64,000 nucleotides of DNA from an uncultured Novosphingobium sp. (GTDB lineage: Bacteria > Pseudomonadota > Alphaproteobacteria > Sphingomonadales > Sphingomonadaceae), in assembly GCA_946886365.1 (NCBI GenBank), contig CAMPIM010000002.1:13751-77750 (forward strand). Direction: 5' to 3'. Each line of letters opens with the position of its first letter. Positions within the stretch are counted from its first letter, which is position 1. This document shows positions 36,507-47,001 of this stretch, in pieces. The notes under the pieces were generated by a model. It was not told the DNA's origin. It saw only the letters and a program-made list of their open reading frames with translations, and searched no databases. Position numbers and translations under genes: made by a program.

Positions 36507-39026
36507 TCAGAAGAACAGTTTCCGGAAGGAAATGCTGATCGTACGGCCCAGCGGATCGAGATAGCCCTGCTGGTAGCGCAGCGGGGTTCCTCCGGTCGCG
36601 TCCGTCACATCGCGGCGCGTGTTGAAGATATTGTTGATCCCGATCGATACCCGCGAGCCCCGCAGAAAGGGATGATTCTTCACAAGCGAAGGCATCTGCC
36701 CCAGATTGGCGAATAGTCGCAGGTTAGCGGTCGCCAGACTGTCGAAATTGAGCCGGGAAGTGCCGCCTAGCGCGCCATCGACATGCGTGCCGCTTTCCCA
36801 ATCGATGCCCAGCCGCGCACCAAGGCCATTATTGGTATAGCCGACGCGCGCCTCCACCTCATGCCGTGGCTGCCCGCCCGATGATCCTGTCGCATCGCCA
36901 TTCAACAGATCGAGTTCCGGCACGCCCGGCGCGATCAGGATGCTCTCGGTAAAATGCCATGTGTGGTAGAGGCTGAAGCTGAGGCGCCCGCCTCCGCCTC
37001 CACGTCCGCCACCCATGCCGCCCGGCCCGCCAAAACCGCCGCCTGGCCGTCCGCCGCCTCCGGGGCCGCCAAAGCCGCCCTCACCGCGCGGTCTGTCGCT
37101 GCCATCCTGTCCGTGAGGAGGCGGAGCACCATCCTGACCCGCTTGCGCGCCACGCTCTCCGCCCCGTCCGCCGCGATTGCCGAACAATGCGCGCATATCC
37201 TGCAGTTCCTTGGGCCGATCCTCAGGCTTTGCACCGGCGGCGCGCCAGGCCTCTGCCAACTTCTGGATGCGCGACTTCAGCGGGAAGGAGAGGTCGAAGC
37301 CCCAGCGCAGCTGTTCGCTTTGCGAGCGCAGATAATTGATCGGCGTCGCATCGATTTCGGTCAGCAAACCTCCGACGCGAGTGAAGCGGCTACCGAAGGC
37401 ATCCTCGATCGCGGGGGTAGGTTCCGGGAAAGCCGCGATCGGATTACTCGTCCGGCTGTTGAGGTAGGTCGCTGTCAGGGTCAGGTTGGGCTTGTCGAAA
37501 GGCTTCACCGTTGCGCTCAGCCGGAACTGGTCGCGCACGCTTTCCTTCAACTGCGCGTTGCCCCCCGTCACCCGCGTGACGAAGACGGTCTGGCCGCTTT
37601 GATAATCAAAGACGGGTACATTCTCCGTCCTGACCTCAGGATCGCTTAGCTGGTTCCCCGTCGGCGCGGCTCGGTCCTGGTTCGCGGACACCAGCAGTTG
37701 CACCGCAGGGATCGGCCGCCAGCGCAGGCCGTAGCCAAGCGTGGAGAGCGTGCCGAAGTCCGAAAGCTCTTGCGCCGCCGCATTCACATTGACGCCGATA
37801 TCGCCGACCGCGCCCAGGACGCCTCTCGCCTTGCTGGTGATCGGCACATCGAGAGTGACCTGCCCGCTGGCGATCTGCCGGTCAAAGTCGATGTCCTGTT
37901 CGAACCCGTTTCGGATCGACCAGCCCTCAAACCCATTGGCCGACGCCCCCACCCGGACGGAGCTTGTGACGGCACCCGCAGGCAGGTCAAAGACGGGGCC
38001 TGATAGGAGCAGGTCGCCCGCCAGCGCCTGCGACCGGGCGCTCGCCCGGTCGGTCGATGCCGATCGGTCGGTTCGGGTACGCGTATCCGACAGGTCGCCA
38101 TTGCCAGTGAAGGACCATTGCCACCCCTTGCCGAGCAGCCCGTTGAAGGTCAGGCCCAGATGGCCGGTCGTTCCGCGAATCTGCTGATCGAGCCGGTTGT
38201 CCCGCAGAAATTCGGCATAGAGCGGCCCGTTGCCGATCGGCGCCGCAAGTGCGGCGGCAGACAGTCCTTGCAGCGAGTCATTGTCCGACAGCTCCACCCG
38301 GCCGTTCATGGTCATCGATACGCCGCCGAGCGCGCGCGCATAGGTGGCGTTCGCGGACACGCTCTCGGTCGCTGGGCTCAACGTGCGAAAGCGGGTGACG
38401 TCGATCAATGCCGGACTGATCGCCGTCCGTTCGATCCCGCGTTCGCTTTCCAGTAGTGAAGCAGCGGCATTATATTTGACGTTCAACGTAAAGCGATTGT
38501 CGCCCCGGATGCGCAGCAGGCCCGCCTCGGCCGACCCGCTTTCCCGTCCGCCATCGGTCGTCGTGGCCGCCCGCAGATCGGCTAGCTCCGCCCGAAAACG
38601 CTGGCGCAGGACGATGTTCGCCACCTTCTGCGTTGGTGCATAGCCATAGGACAGGGCGACCTGTTCCGGCAGGATATCGACGCGCGCCACGGCCTCGGAC
38701 GGGATATCCTGGATTTCGGAAAAGCTGGAAATGCGCTTCCCGTTCAGCAGCACGACCGGGGTCCCGTTCGTCTGTGCCGACAATTCGGTGATCATTTCCG
38801 AAATGGAGGTGACGCCCAGAGCGCGGATGTCGGCGGAGGAAAGCTGCTGCTCAGGCTTGATATTGCCCAGCACCGCGCCCCGCTGCGGCTGGCCGGTGAC
38901 GATGATCTCGTCGCCTTCGTCCATCTGCGCAGGCGGCTCCTGGGCTGAAGTCTGCGCCATCAGCGCAGCGGGCGATGCGCCCATCATGAAAAACAGCATC
39001 AGCGAAGCCGGTCGGCGCACGAACAT
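36507..39026 (-). CDS. TonB-dependent outer-membrane receptor with glycine-rich insert
   Basis: An 839-residue TonB-dependent receptor. A signal peptide ends near ALMAQ (residue 25), then a plug domain begins with DEIIVTGQPQRG near residue 38 and continues with VLLNGKRISSFSEIQDIP; the barrel ends in phenylalanine (RKLFF). At about residues 615-680 there is a low-complexity block of GGRGG, GGPGG and PRGE units inside the barrel, encoded at about 36984-37180. The ligand is unknown. ATG 39026 has AAGGGG upstream; GTG 39065 is in frame but lacks a site. Confidence 0.9.
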   Translation of the reverse strand: MFVRRPASLMLFFMMGASPAALMAQTSAQEPPAQMDEGDEIIVTGQPQRGAVLGNIKPEQQLSSADIRALGVTSISEMITELSAQTNGTPVVLLNGKRISSFSEIQDIPSEAVARVDILPEQVALSYGYAPTQKVANIVLRQRFRAELADLRAATTTDGGRESGSAEAGLLRIRGDNRFTLNVKYNAAASLLESERGIERTAISPALIDVTRFRTLSPATESVSANATYARALGGVSMTMNGRVELSDNDSLQGLSAAALAAPIGNGPLYAEFLRDNRLDQQIRGTTGHLGLTFNGLLGKGWQWSFTGNGDLSDTRTRTDRSASTDRASARSQALAGDLLLSGPVFDLPAGAVTSSVRVGASANGFEGWSIRNGFEQDIDFDRQIASGQVTLDVPITSKARGVLGAVGDIGVNVNAAAQELSDFGTLSTLGYGLRWRPIPAVQLLVSANQDRAAPTGNQLSDPEVRTENVPVFDYQSGQTVFVTRVTGGNAQLKESVRDQFRLSATVKPFDKPNLTLTATYLNSRTSNPIAAFPEPTPAIEDAFGSRFTRVGGLLTEIDATPINYLRSQSEQLRWGFDLSFPLKSRIQKLAEAWRAAGAKPEDRPKELQDMRALFGNRGGRGGERGAQAGQDGAPPPHGQDGSDRPRGEGGFGGPGGGGRPGGGFGGPGGMGGGRGGGGGRLSFSLYHTWHFTESILIAPGVPELDLLNGDATGSSGGQPRHEVEARVGYTNNGLGARLGIDWESGTHVDGALGGTSRLNFDSLATANLRLFANLGQMPSLVKNHPFLRGSRVSIGINNIFNTRRDVTDATGGTPLRYQQGYLDPLGRTISISFRKLFF

Positions 39027-39172
39027 ACCCCTTTTGGAAAAAGCGAACTCTTGATGGTCCGTCACTAGGGGCGAACTGTCTCAAAATCTTGGCAAGGCCA
39101 AGGCTAATTTGTCGCAAAATGTAGCAGACGCCTTCACGCGCTGCGGTTCCCTTCGCTCATCGGCTCGCCTAG

Positions 39173-40123
<951 letters not shown>

Positions 40124-40169
40124 AATTCAGATGGTGAAGGGGGATGGGCGATCGTCGAGGATCAAAAGC

Positions 40170-40565
40170 TCAGGGCTCGCCCTTGGACTCCTGCATCCGC
40201 CGTTCGGCAAACCATTGTTCCAGCATCTTGGCGGTGCAGCCGGTAAAACCGTTGCTCCCGATCGCCGAGCAGCTGCCGGGCAGATTCTGGCGCTGTACCT
40301 CTTCCATGGTGGCCACTTGGCTACCCCAGCCCGGCCCACCGGACGGGGCGGGCTTTTCGCGCAATTTCTTCGGGATGCGGTAGCGTTCGGACTCAGGCTT
40401 GCGCGCGCAAACGACGATCTCGTCGCCTTCGCCTTTGGGACAGGGGTCGTTCCCATAGACGATCAGGTTGAACACGCGCTGTGGCGGCTCGGCCCAGGCT
40501 GGGGCGAGTAAGGCTATGGGTGCAAGCGCGGCCATGGCGAGGAAGGCATGAACCGGGAAGCGCAT
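40170..40565 (-). CDS. Secreted cysteine-containing hypothetical protein, paralogue A
   Basis: A 131-residue exported protein with a signal peptide (cut near PAWA, residue 25). It shares with the gene just upstream the pattern YG-D-CP, IVVCARK, E-E-RYRIP, a W-G turn and a final SCSA-G-GFTGC. Four cysteines are conserved between the two and may form two disulfides. I do not know the family function; similar proteins occur in sphingomonads. ATG 40565 has AGAGGAT upstream; a longer frame to 40649 is non-coding in look. Confidence 0.7.
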   Translation of the reverse strand: MRFPVHAFLAMAALAPIALLAPAWAEPPQRVFNLIVYGNDPCPKGEGDEIVVCARKPESERYRIPKKLREKPAPSGGPGWGSQVATMEEVQRQNLPGSCSAIGSNGFTGCTAKMLEQWFAERRMQESKGEP

Positions 40566-40652
40566 AGGTGATATCCTCTTTTCGCCCCTGTCCACCGGCG
40601 GAGTGCCCAATTCCGCCAGCCTTACCCAGACGCCAAGCGCCCGGAGCAACCG

Positions 40653-41219
40653 TCAGGGCTGCGTCGGTGTAGTCTGCTGCGGTTGGCTGGCCTGCGCCTT
40701 TTCCTCCGCTACGGCTCGCGCTTCGATCGCCTTGCTATCAGCATCGATGGTGGAAAGCCGCCGCGCCCGCTCTGCGGCGACCAAGTCCTTCCAGCTGGCA
40801 TTGTCCGCCGCCTGCCGTTCCGCCTTGGCAAGCCTTGCCAACTGGTTGAAGCAGCCGGTGAAACCGCCGGGGCCAGTGGCCGAGCAGCTTTCCGTGCCGG
40901 TGCGGCCGACATATTCCATGGACCGTACGCGCTCGCCCCATGCCTGATTGCTCGGCTTGTTGGGATCGCCGCGCAGCGGTTCCGGGATGCGGTAGCGTTC
41001 TTCCTCGCCCTTGCGCGCGCAAACGACAATGTCGGTGCCAGCGCTTTGCGGGCACGCGTCGTCGCCATAGACGATGACCAGATTGACGCGCTCCGATCCC
41101 GTCGTGCCGGCGGCGGCGGTCGGTGCCTGCTCCTGCGCGGGTCCGGCCTGCTGCTGCGCCATGGCGGGCAGGGTGCTCGCGGCCATCAGCAGCATAGCGG
41201 CTGTCGCGGTCTTCATCAT
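40653..41219 (-). CDS. Secreted cysteine-containing hypothetical protein, paralogue B
   Basis: A 188-residue exported protein with a signal peptide (cut near LPAMAQ, residue 22), a glutamine/alanine-rich linker, and the same core as the next gene downstream: YGDDACP, IVVCARKGEEERYRIP, and SCSATGPGGFTGC. It then has an extra 55-residue charged helical tail (AKAERQAAD to RAVAEEKAQ). ATG 41219 follows AGGAG. The tandem arrangement with an 87-bp spacer indicates a local duplication followed by divergence. Confidence 0.7.
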   Translation of the reverse strand: MMKTATAAMLLMAASTLPAMAQQQAGPAQEQAPTAAAGTTGSERVNLVIVYGDDACPQSAGTDIVVCARKGEEERYRIPEPLRGDPNKPSNQAWGERVRSMEYVGRTGTESCSATGPGGFTGCFNQLARLAKAERQAADNASWKDLVAAERARRLSTIDADSKAIEARAVAEEKAQASQPQQTTPTQP

Positions 41220-41232
41220 CGTTCTTATCTCC

Positions 41233-41787
41233 TCAGATCCGCTTCGACAGCGCGATTGCAGCCCGGCACCCCAGGCGAATGACGCCCGAAAGCAGCGGAT
41301 AGGCGGGGGCCTGCTCCGCTCCACGGGCGATCGCGGTTTCGCGATGTTCGACTTCTTCCGCCTGAAAATCCGTGATGGTGGCGGCAAGTTCCGGGTCATC
41401 GCCCGCCAATTCCGCCAGCTGTTCGCCATAATGGCGGTCGATCTCCGTTTCGATCGCGGCGGTGCAGGCCATGGCGGCGCGTGGGCCGATCGCGGCGGTG
41501 ACAGCACCCAGCGCAAAGCCTGCGACGTTCCAGATCGGCCGAAGCGCGGTCGGTCTTACGCCGCGCCGCGTTATCATCGCGTCAAATATCTTGCGATGCC
41601 GTTCTTCCTGCGCCGCCATGCCCGCGATGACGCGCGCGTCGGGGTGGCGATCGCCAAGGACAGCAAGCTGCCCGGCATAAATGCGCGTCGCGCCGAACTC
41701 ACCCGCCTGATCGACGCGCAGCATCGCTGCGCGATCATCGGCCGTCACCTTCCGGCCGGGGCGGGGGAAATCCCTGGGCGCGCTCAT
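41233..41787 (-). CDS. coq7: Demethoxyubiquinone hydroxylase COQ7
   Basis: A 184-residue diiron monooxygenase for a late hydroxylation in ubiquinone synthesis. The iron ligands are visible: QAGEFGA near residue 28, EERHRK near residue 63, AAIETEIDRHYGEQ near residue 112 and EEVEHRE near residue 145. The start ATG 41787 overlaps the dsbB stop (ATGA). The frame upstream of it is open but merely antiphase to dsbB. Confidence 0.93.
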   Translation of the reverse strand: MSAPRDFPRPGRKVTADDRAAMLRVDQAGEFGATRIYAGQLAVLGDRHPDARVIAGMAAQEERHRKIFDAMITRRGVRPTALRPIWNVAGFALGAVTAAIGPRAAMACTAAIETEIDRHYGEQLAELAGDDPELAATITDFQAEEVEHRETAIARGAEQAPAYPLLSGVIRLGCRAAIALSKRI

Positions 41788-42269
41788 GCCTCTTTCCTCG
41801 ACTTGATCAGCAAGGCCAAGATGGCGAGCGCGCTGGGTCCGGACAAGAGCCCATTGAAGCCCGCGAGCGAAATGCCGAAGAGTGTCCAGGGGGCGACGTC
41901 GCAACGGGTGATCGGGGTCGCCATGATCTGGTTCAATATGTCCGCCGGGTTGCCCGCCGTAGGAGAGGTGGAGCAGGCGGTCAGCCCCTGCCACCAGCCA
42001 TATTCGACCCCCGCATGAAAGAGGCCAATGCCGCCGCTGATTCCGATCGCCAGCCCGGCTAGCCCCGCGAACAGCGCACTGACGCAGGGCCGCTTTTTCG
42101 CTGCATAGGCGATCAGCGCGAGCGGGATCGCCGCCATATGCGGATAGCGTTGCCACCAGCACATCTCGCACGGATGCAGACCGCCTACATATTGCGAAGC
42201 GTAGGCGCCGCCCAGCAGCAGCAGCGGCATGGCAAGGGCGATAGCGCGGGCGAGAGGCAAGTTCTTCAT
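41784..42269 (-). CDS. dsbB: DsbB-family disulfide bond formation protein
   Basis: A 161-residue inner-membrane quinone reductase-like protein with four hydrophobic helices. The first periplasmic pair is CEMC in GLHPCEMCWWQRYPH near residue 35, and the second pair is in TACSTSP and TRCDVAPW near residues 100-125, so both redox pairs needed to reoxidise DsbA are kept. It is coupled by a 4-bp overlap to coq7, which supplies the quinone that DsbB uses. Confidence 0.9.
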   Translation of the reverse strand: MKNLPLARAIALAMPLLLLGGAYASQYVGGLHPCEMCWWQRYPHMAAIPLALIAYAAKKRPCVSALFAGLAGLAIGISGGIGLFHAGVEYGWWQGLTACSTSPTAGNPADILNQIMATPITRCDVAPWTLFGISLAGFNGLLSGPSALAILALLIKSRKEA

Positions 42270-42316
42270 GATGCCCGCTTAAACGGCCCCGAACCTTTCG
42301 TCATGCTGAACTTGCG

Positions 42317-44500
42317 TCAGCGCCCGAACTTCCGCTGGGTCTTGCCGTAGCGCAGCTTGCGCGTGCCCGGCTTGCCTTCGGTCGCCCGCCCACGCGGCGC
42401 CGCGACCTGCTCGTCGGCGGGCAGACCCAACTCCTCGGCCTCCAGCTTGCGGATTTCGTCGCGGATGCGGCCTGCTTCCTCGAATTCGAGGTCGGCTGCG
42501 GCCGCGCGCATCTTCTTTTCCAGATCCTCGATATAGGCGCGCAAATTATGGCCGACGAGGTGTGGGCGGTCGTCCAGCCCGGTATCGACCGTGACCTGAT
42601 CCTTGCTCGCGACATGGGCGATGATGTCGCCGATGTTGCGCTTGATCGTGGTCGGCGTGATGCCATGTTCCAGATTATAGGCCTGCTGCTTCTCGCGGCG
42701 GCGACTGGTCTCGTTGAGCGCGCGCTCCATGCTGCCGGTGATGCGATCGGCATAGAGGATGACACGCCCATCCACATTGCGCGCCGCGCGGCCGATGGTC
42801 TGGATCAGCGATGTCTCCGATCGCAGGAAGCCTTCCTTGTCCGCATCGAGGATCGCGACCAGGCCACATTCCGGAATGTCGAGACCTTCGCGCAGCAGGT
42901 TGATGCCGATCAGCACGTCGTACACGCCGAGCCGCAGATCGCGGATCAGCTCGATACGCTCCAGCGTCTCTACGTCGCTATGCATGTAGCGGACCTTTAT
43001 CCCCGCCTCATGCATGAACTCGGTCAAATCCTCGGCCATGCGCTTGGTCAGCGTGGTGACGAGGGTGCGATAGCCCTGCGCGGCCACCTTTCGGCATTCG
43101 TTGATCAGGTCGTCCACCTGATCCTCCACCGGCTTGATCTCGACCGGCGGGTCGATGAGGCCAGTAGGGCGGATGACCTGTTCGGAGAAGGTGCCGCCGG
43201 TCTGCTCCATTTCCCATGGTCCCGGCGTGGCGGATACGCTGACCGTCTGCGGCCGCATCGCATCCCATTCGTTGAAACGCAGCGGGCGGTTGTCGATGCA
43301 GCTTGGCAGGCGGAAGCCATATTCGGCGAGCGTGATCTTGCGCCGATGGTCGCCCCGCGCCATCGCGCCGATTTGCGGCACGGTCTGGTGGCTTTCGTCC
43401 ACGAACAGCAGCGCGTTTTCCGGGAGATATTCGAACAAGGTCGGCGGCGGCTCGCCGGGCAGGCGGCCGGTCAGGAAGCGGCTGTAATTTTCGATCCCCG
43501 CGCAGGAGCCGGTCGCGGCGATCATCTCCAGGTCGAAATTAGTGCGCTGCTCCAGTCGCTGCGCCTCCAGCAGCTTGCCTTCGGCCTGCAACTCTTTCAG
43601 CCGCTCGGTCAGTTCGAAACGGATCGCCTCCATCGCCTGCTTCAGCGTCGGCCCCGGCGTCACATGGTGGCTGTTGGGGAAGACCTTCACATATTCGAGG
43701 GTCGCGATCTTCTTCCCCGTCAGCGGATCGAATTCGACAATTTCCTCGATCTCGTTGCCGAAGAAGCTGATGCGCCACGCCGTATCCTCATAGTGGGACG
43801 GGAAGACTTCCAGATTATCCCCCTTTACCCGGAAATTGCCGCGCGCAAAGGCGGCATCGTTACGCTTGTACTGGAGCGCCACCAGCTTGCGGATGATCTC
43901 CCGCTGATCCTCGATCCCGCCCTTCTTCATCGAGAAGGTCATGGCCGAATAGGTCTCGACCGAACCGATGCCATAGAGGCAGGATACCGAAGCGACGATG
44001 ATCACATCGTCCCGCTCCAGCAGCGCACGGGTGGCGGAGTGGCGCATCCGGTCGATCGCCTCGTTAACGCTCGACTCCTTCTCGATATAGGTGTCGGATC
44101 GCGCCACATAGGCTTCGGGCTGATAATAGTCGTAATAGCTGACGAAATATTCGACCGCATTCTCCGGGAAGAAGCTCTTGAACTCACCGTAAAGCTGCGC
44201 TGCGAGAATCTTGTTGGGAGCAAGGATCAGCGCGGGCCGCTGCATCGCCTCGATCACCTTGGCCATGGTGAAGGTCTTGCCCGAGCCGGTTACGCCAAGG
44301 AGCACCTGATCCTTCTCACCCGCCTTTGCCTGTTCCACCAGTTCGGCGATGGCTGTGGGCTGGTCGCCCGAGGGCTCATAGTCGGAAACAAGCTTGAACG
44401 GCCTGCCGCCCTCGCTCTTTTCCGGGCGCGCGGGTCGGTGGGGGACGAAGCCTTCGCCGGTCTCGGGCTCGTCCAATGTTGTGCGAATCTGAATGGACAT
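42317..44500 (-). CDS. uvrB: Excinuclease ABC subunit B
   Basis: A 727-residue damage-verification helicase of nucleotide excision repair. Visible are Walker [11 protein letters not shown] near residue 65, the DNA-clamping hairpin [11 protein letters not shown] near residue 115, the motif LLFVDESH near residue 360 and [11 protein letters not shown] near residue 575, and the C-terminal UVR domain ([21 protein letters not shown]). ATG 44500 begins the conserved N-terminus; the longer open frame to 44677 overlaps the divergent phosphatase gene and is rejected. Confidence 0.97.
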   Translation of the reverse strand: MSIQIRTTLDEPETGEGFVPHRPARPEKSEGGRPFKLVSDYEPSGDQPTAIAELVEQAKAGEKDQVLLGVTGSGKTFTMAKVIEAMQRPALILAPNKILAAQLYGEFKSFFPENAVEYFVSYYDYYQPEAYVARSDTYIEKESSVNEAIDRMRHSATRALLERDDVIIVASVSCLYGIGSVETYSAMTFSMKKGGIEDQREIIRKLVALQYKRNDAAFARGNFRVKGDNLEVFPSHYEDTAWRISFFGNEIEEIVEFDPLTGKKIATLEYVKVFPNSHHVTPGPTLKQAMEAIRFELTERLKELQAEGKLLEAQRLEQRTNFDLEMIAATGSCAGIENYSRFLTGRLPGEPPPTLFEYLPENALLFVDESHQTVPQIGAMARGDHRRKITLAEYGFRLPSCIDNRPLRFNEWDAMRPQTVSVSATPGPWEMEQTGGTFSEQVIRPTGLIDPPVEIKPVEDQVDDLINECRKVAAQGYRTLVTTLTKRMAEDLTEFMHEAGIKVRYMHSDVETLERIELIRDLRLGVYDVLIGINLLREGLDIPECGLVAILDADKEGFLRSETSLIQTIGRAARNVDGRVILYADRITGSMERALNETSRRREKQQAYNLEHGITPTTIKRNIGDIIAHVASKDQVTVDTGLDDRPHLVGHNLRAYIEDLEKKMRAAAADLEFEEAGRIRDEIRKLEAEELGLPADEQVAAPRGRATEGKPGTRKLRYGKTQRKFGR

Positions 44501-44576
44501 GCGGGCCAATATGGGCATGGTCCCGCACCACAGCAATGTGGGGCAGGCATCCCACATGACGATAGCGGAGGATCCG

Positions 44577-45398
44577 ATGCGCAAGGCCATTTTCCTGTTC
44601 ACCACGCTGGCCATGTTGCAGGCATGCGCGACGACGACCGGCGGAGCCGGTTCGGCGCAGACGCCGCCATCGGCCATGCAGGGAAAGAACCCACTGGGCA
44701 GCGGTTATCTTGGCGGCGGCGCGCTTCCTGACAGCCTGTTGCTCTCCCCGCCACCGCCAGCCGCAGGATCAGTGACCGAGACGCGCGATAGGGAAGGGGC
44801 GGCCGCAGCGGTCGCGATGCAGGGTAGCGCACGTTGGGATTTCGCCAAGGCCGATGCCGACCTGCGCCCCGGCCATGCGGCGACCGCCTTTTCCTGCGCG
44901 GCGGGCTTCCTGATCGATCAGGCCCATGCACCCGCGCTGACGCGCCTCCTGACCCGTGCGATGGGGGACCTCGGCATGTCCACCGCCGACGTCAAGAAGC
45001 GATACATGCGTCCGCGCCCCTTCATGGATAATGGCAAGCCAAGCTGTACGCCGGATTGGGAAAAGTTTCTGCGCCGTGATGGCTCCTATCCCTCGGGTCA
45101 CAGCGCCATCGGCTATGGCTATGGCCTTATCCTGGCAGAAGTGATGCCCGATCGCGCGGCAAGGCTGGTGGCGCGGGGTCGCGCCTTTGGGGACAGCCGC
45201 CGCATCTGCAATGTGCATTGGCTGAGCGATATCGAAGAAGGGCGGGTCATCGCCTCCGCCACCGTGATGCGCCTCAATGCCGAACCCGCATTTGCCGCAG
45301 ACCTCGCCGCCGCGCGCAAGGAAGTCGCCGCGTTGCGCGGTAAACCCTGGGAAACCGCGCCCGATTGCGCGCAGGAAGCTGCGGCGCTGGCTCAATAG
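44577..45398 (+). CDS. Class A acid phosphatase (PAP2 superfamily), lipoprotein-like
   Basis: A 273-residue PhoN-like periplasmic phosphatase. The three-part signature KX6RP-PSGH-SRX5HX3D is complete: KKRYMRPRP near residue 143, YPSGHSAIG near residue 180, and [12 protein letters not shown] near residue 217. The N-terminus [17 protein letters not shown] has a lipobox, so it is probably anchored. ATG 44577 has GGAGG upstream. It is divergent from uvrB; the frame before this start is non-coding. Confidence 0.92.
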   Translation: MRKAIFLFTTLAMLQACATTTGGAGSAQTPPSAMQGKNPLGSGYLGGGALPDSLLLSPPPPAAGSVTETRDREGAAAAVAMQGSARWDFAKADADLRPGHAATAFSCAAGFLIDQAHAPALTRLLTRAMGDLGMSTADVKKRYMRPRPFMDNGKPSCTPDWEKFLRRDGSYPSGHSAIGYGYGLILAEVMPDRAARLVARGRAFGDSRRICNVHWLSDIEEGRVIASATVMRLNAEPAFAADLAAARKEVAALRGKPWETAPDCAQEAAALAQ

Positions 45399-45486
45399 CC
45401 CGCAGGACCATTTTTCATTCTATGCCTGTCCTGATATGCTGATGGTTAGACAGGCCGGGTCATGCCGGCATCAACGGGGGAAGATC

Positions 45487-46023
45487 ATGCTTAAATCCTT
45501 GGCCGTCATTATTCCTGCCACGCTGTTGCTCGCCAGCTGCGGCGACAAGCCTTCTGGCGAACCGCAGACGCGCGAGGAAGTGAAAGCCCAAGTTCAGAAG
45601 GTGCAGCTGAAGCCCGGCCAGTGGGAAGGCGCCTATACGCTCGAGGATATCGACATGCCGAACATGCCCGGCGGTGGCGATCAGATGAAAGAGCAGATGA
45701 AGAAGATGATGAGCCGCACCTCGATCAAATATTGCGTCTCACCTGAAGAAGCGGCGAACCCCAGCGGCAAGATGTTCTCGGGCCAGGAAAACAAGGATTG
45801 CACCTACAAGGGCTTCGACGTCAGCGGCGGGTCGGTGAAGGGTGAGATTGCCTGCAAGTCGGAAAATGGCACGATGAACGCCGTCATGTCTGGCGACTAC
45901 GCGCCGGAAAGCTATGAAATGCACATGGACATGAAGATGAGCGGCGCTCCCAACGGCATGAACATGAGCATGAAGGCGAAGACGACGGGCAAGTGGATTG
46001 GCGCGGACTGCGTAGCATCCTGA
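45487..46023 (+). CDS. DUF3617-family lipoprotein
   Basis: A 178-residue envelope lipoprotein with the lipobox LLLASC (cysteine near residue 18). The core KPGQWEGAYTLEDIDMP, the cysteine after KY, and NKDCTYKGF...IACKSENGTM fit DUF3617, a family of unknown function common in sphingomonads. It is very rich in methionine (MPNMPGGGDQMKEQMKKMM and MHMDMKMSGAPNGMNMSM), which could bind copper, though this is speculation. ATG 45487 has GGGGGAAG upstream; the frame is open further left but reads as antisense. Confidence 0.8.
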   Translation: MLKSLAVIIPATLLLASCGDKPSGEPQTREEVKAQVQKVQLKPGQWEGAYTLEDIDMPNMPGGGDQMKEQMKKMMSRTSIKYCVSPEEAANPSGKMFSGQENKDCTYKGFDVSGGSVKGEIACKSENGTMNAVMSGDYAPESYEMHMDMKMSGAPNGMNMSMKAKTTGKWIGADCVAS

Positions 46024-46115
46024 TATGATGGAGGGCGCGGAGGGCTTTTGCTGGCTCTGCGCGCGCCCGTTAAGCAAACGGGTCGAATGGCATCATCCGG
46101 TGCCGAAAACCGGGG

Positions 46116-46292
46116 GTGCCCGTCCATCCAATCTGTCATCGGGCCATCCATGCGCAGCTCAGCAATATTGAGCTTGCCCGAACGCAGGGCGACCCGGCCG
46201 CCCTTCGCGCGCATCCCGGCATCGCCCGCTTTCTCGGCTGGGTCGCGGCCAAGCCGCCCGACTTCCACGCGCCGACCTACAGGAAACGCTAG
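46116..46292 (+). CDS. Probable small protein (58 residues) with GTG start
   Basis: Between the two DUF3617-type genes one frame reads VHPICHRAIHAQLSNIE, then LARTQGDPAALRAHPG, then IARFLGWVAAKPPDFHAPTYRKR and a stop at 46290-46292. Third codon positions are strongly G/C, and the peptide looks folded and helical (hydrophobic spacing, proline turns, basic end). GTG 46116 follows GGGG; no ATG is in frame before the stop at 46071. I recognise no family. It is too short for usual ORF lists, and the overlapping 112-residue frame there is poor. Confidence 0.5.
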   Translation: MPVHPICHRAIHAQLSNIELARTQGDPAALRAHPGIARFLGWVAAKPPDFHAPTYRKR

Positions 46293-46370
46293 CGTCGCTT
46301 TTTTCTCTTGCGCTTCGCCGCGCGCCAAGCGAGCCTCTGCCTGTTCCGTAAGAGAACAGGGGAAGAGGAT

Positions 46371-46871
46371 ATGCGAAAGACGATAATCGCGGCGTTGCCG
46401 CTGGCGATGACGCTTGGCTTGGCCGGATGCGGCAATGAGGCGCCTGCACCCGAAGCGGTCGAAGCGCCCATCGTGATCAAGGGGGGCGAATGGACGATCA
46501 CCCGCAAGACCACGGGCTACAACACGCCGACTGTCACGCCCGAACAATATCAGGTCGCGCTGAAGCAGGTTGACGAGGAAAAGCTGTGCATCGCCGTCGA
46601 TGCCAAGGGGACACCCGATGCCGATGCCCTGGCAGGGGATGAGGGCAAGGATTGCACCTATAAGGACAAGCTGCTGCGCAAGGGGCGGTTGATCGCGACC
46701 TTGTCCTGCAAGTCCGGTGGAGCGACATCGGAAATCGTGCTGGAGGGCAATTATACCGCCGACACGCTGACGCTGGGTAGCACCATGACGAAGACCGCCG
46801 CAGGTAGCCCCGTATTGCGCACCACCCATGACGTAACCGGCAAACGGACCGGAGAGTGCAGCAAGGCCTGA
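46371..46871 (+). CDS. DUF3617-like lipoprotein, second copy
   Basis: A 166-residue lipoprotein with lipobox LGLAGC (cysteine near residue 20). Like the gene at 45487 it has a GGEWTITRKTTG start of the mature domain, a cysteine in EKLCIA, and the shared GKDCTYKDK...LSCKSGG core. It lacks the methionine-rich segments of the other copy. ATG 46371 has GAAGAGGAT upstream. It is followed by a hairpin terminator. Confidence 0.75.
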   Translation: MRKTIIAALPLAMTLGLAGCGNEAPAPEAVEAPIVIKGGEWTITRKTTGYNTPTVTPEQYQVALKQVDEEKLCIAVDAKGTPDADALAGDEGKDCTYKDKLLRKGRLIATLSCKSGGATSEIVLEGNYTADTLTLGSTMTKTAAGSPVLRTTHDVTGKRTGECSKA

Positions 46872-46888
46872 ACAGCCTGTCTTAGGAA

Positions 46889-46915
46889 ACCCTCCGCTGC
46901 CTGCCAGCGGAGGGT
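46889..46915 (+). terminator. Hairpin terminator after the second DUF3617-like gene
   Basis: Perfect 11-bp arms ACCCTCCGCTG and CAGCGGAGGGT with a 5-nt loop, 17 bp past the stop codon. The tail (CTCCTGTCC) is only weakly T-rich. Confidence 0.65.
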
Positions 46916-47001
46916 CTCCTGTCCGGAATCTCCAATGCTGACGACGGGATTCTGTGCCATTGTCGCGCCCGGCATCCACCAGAATGTCGGAGAGTCGAGA
47001 C

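Noticed and set aside
42548..44731. 727-residue open frame on the plus strand
   Set aside because: It is antisense to uvrB with no recognisable domain; uvrB is certain.
46048..46386. 112-residue open frame between the DUF3617 genes
   Set aside because: Arg/Ser/Pro-rich and without a site; another frame of the same stretch (46116-46292) looks more like a protein.
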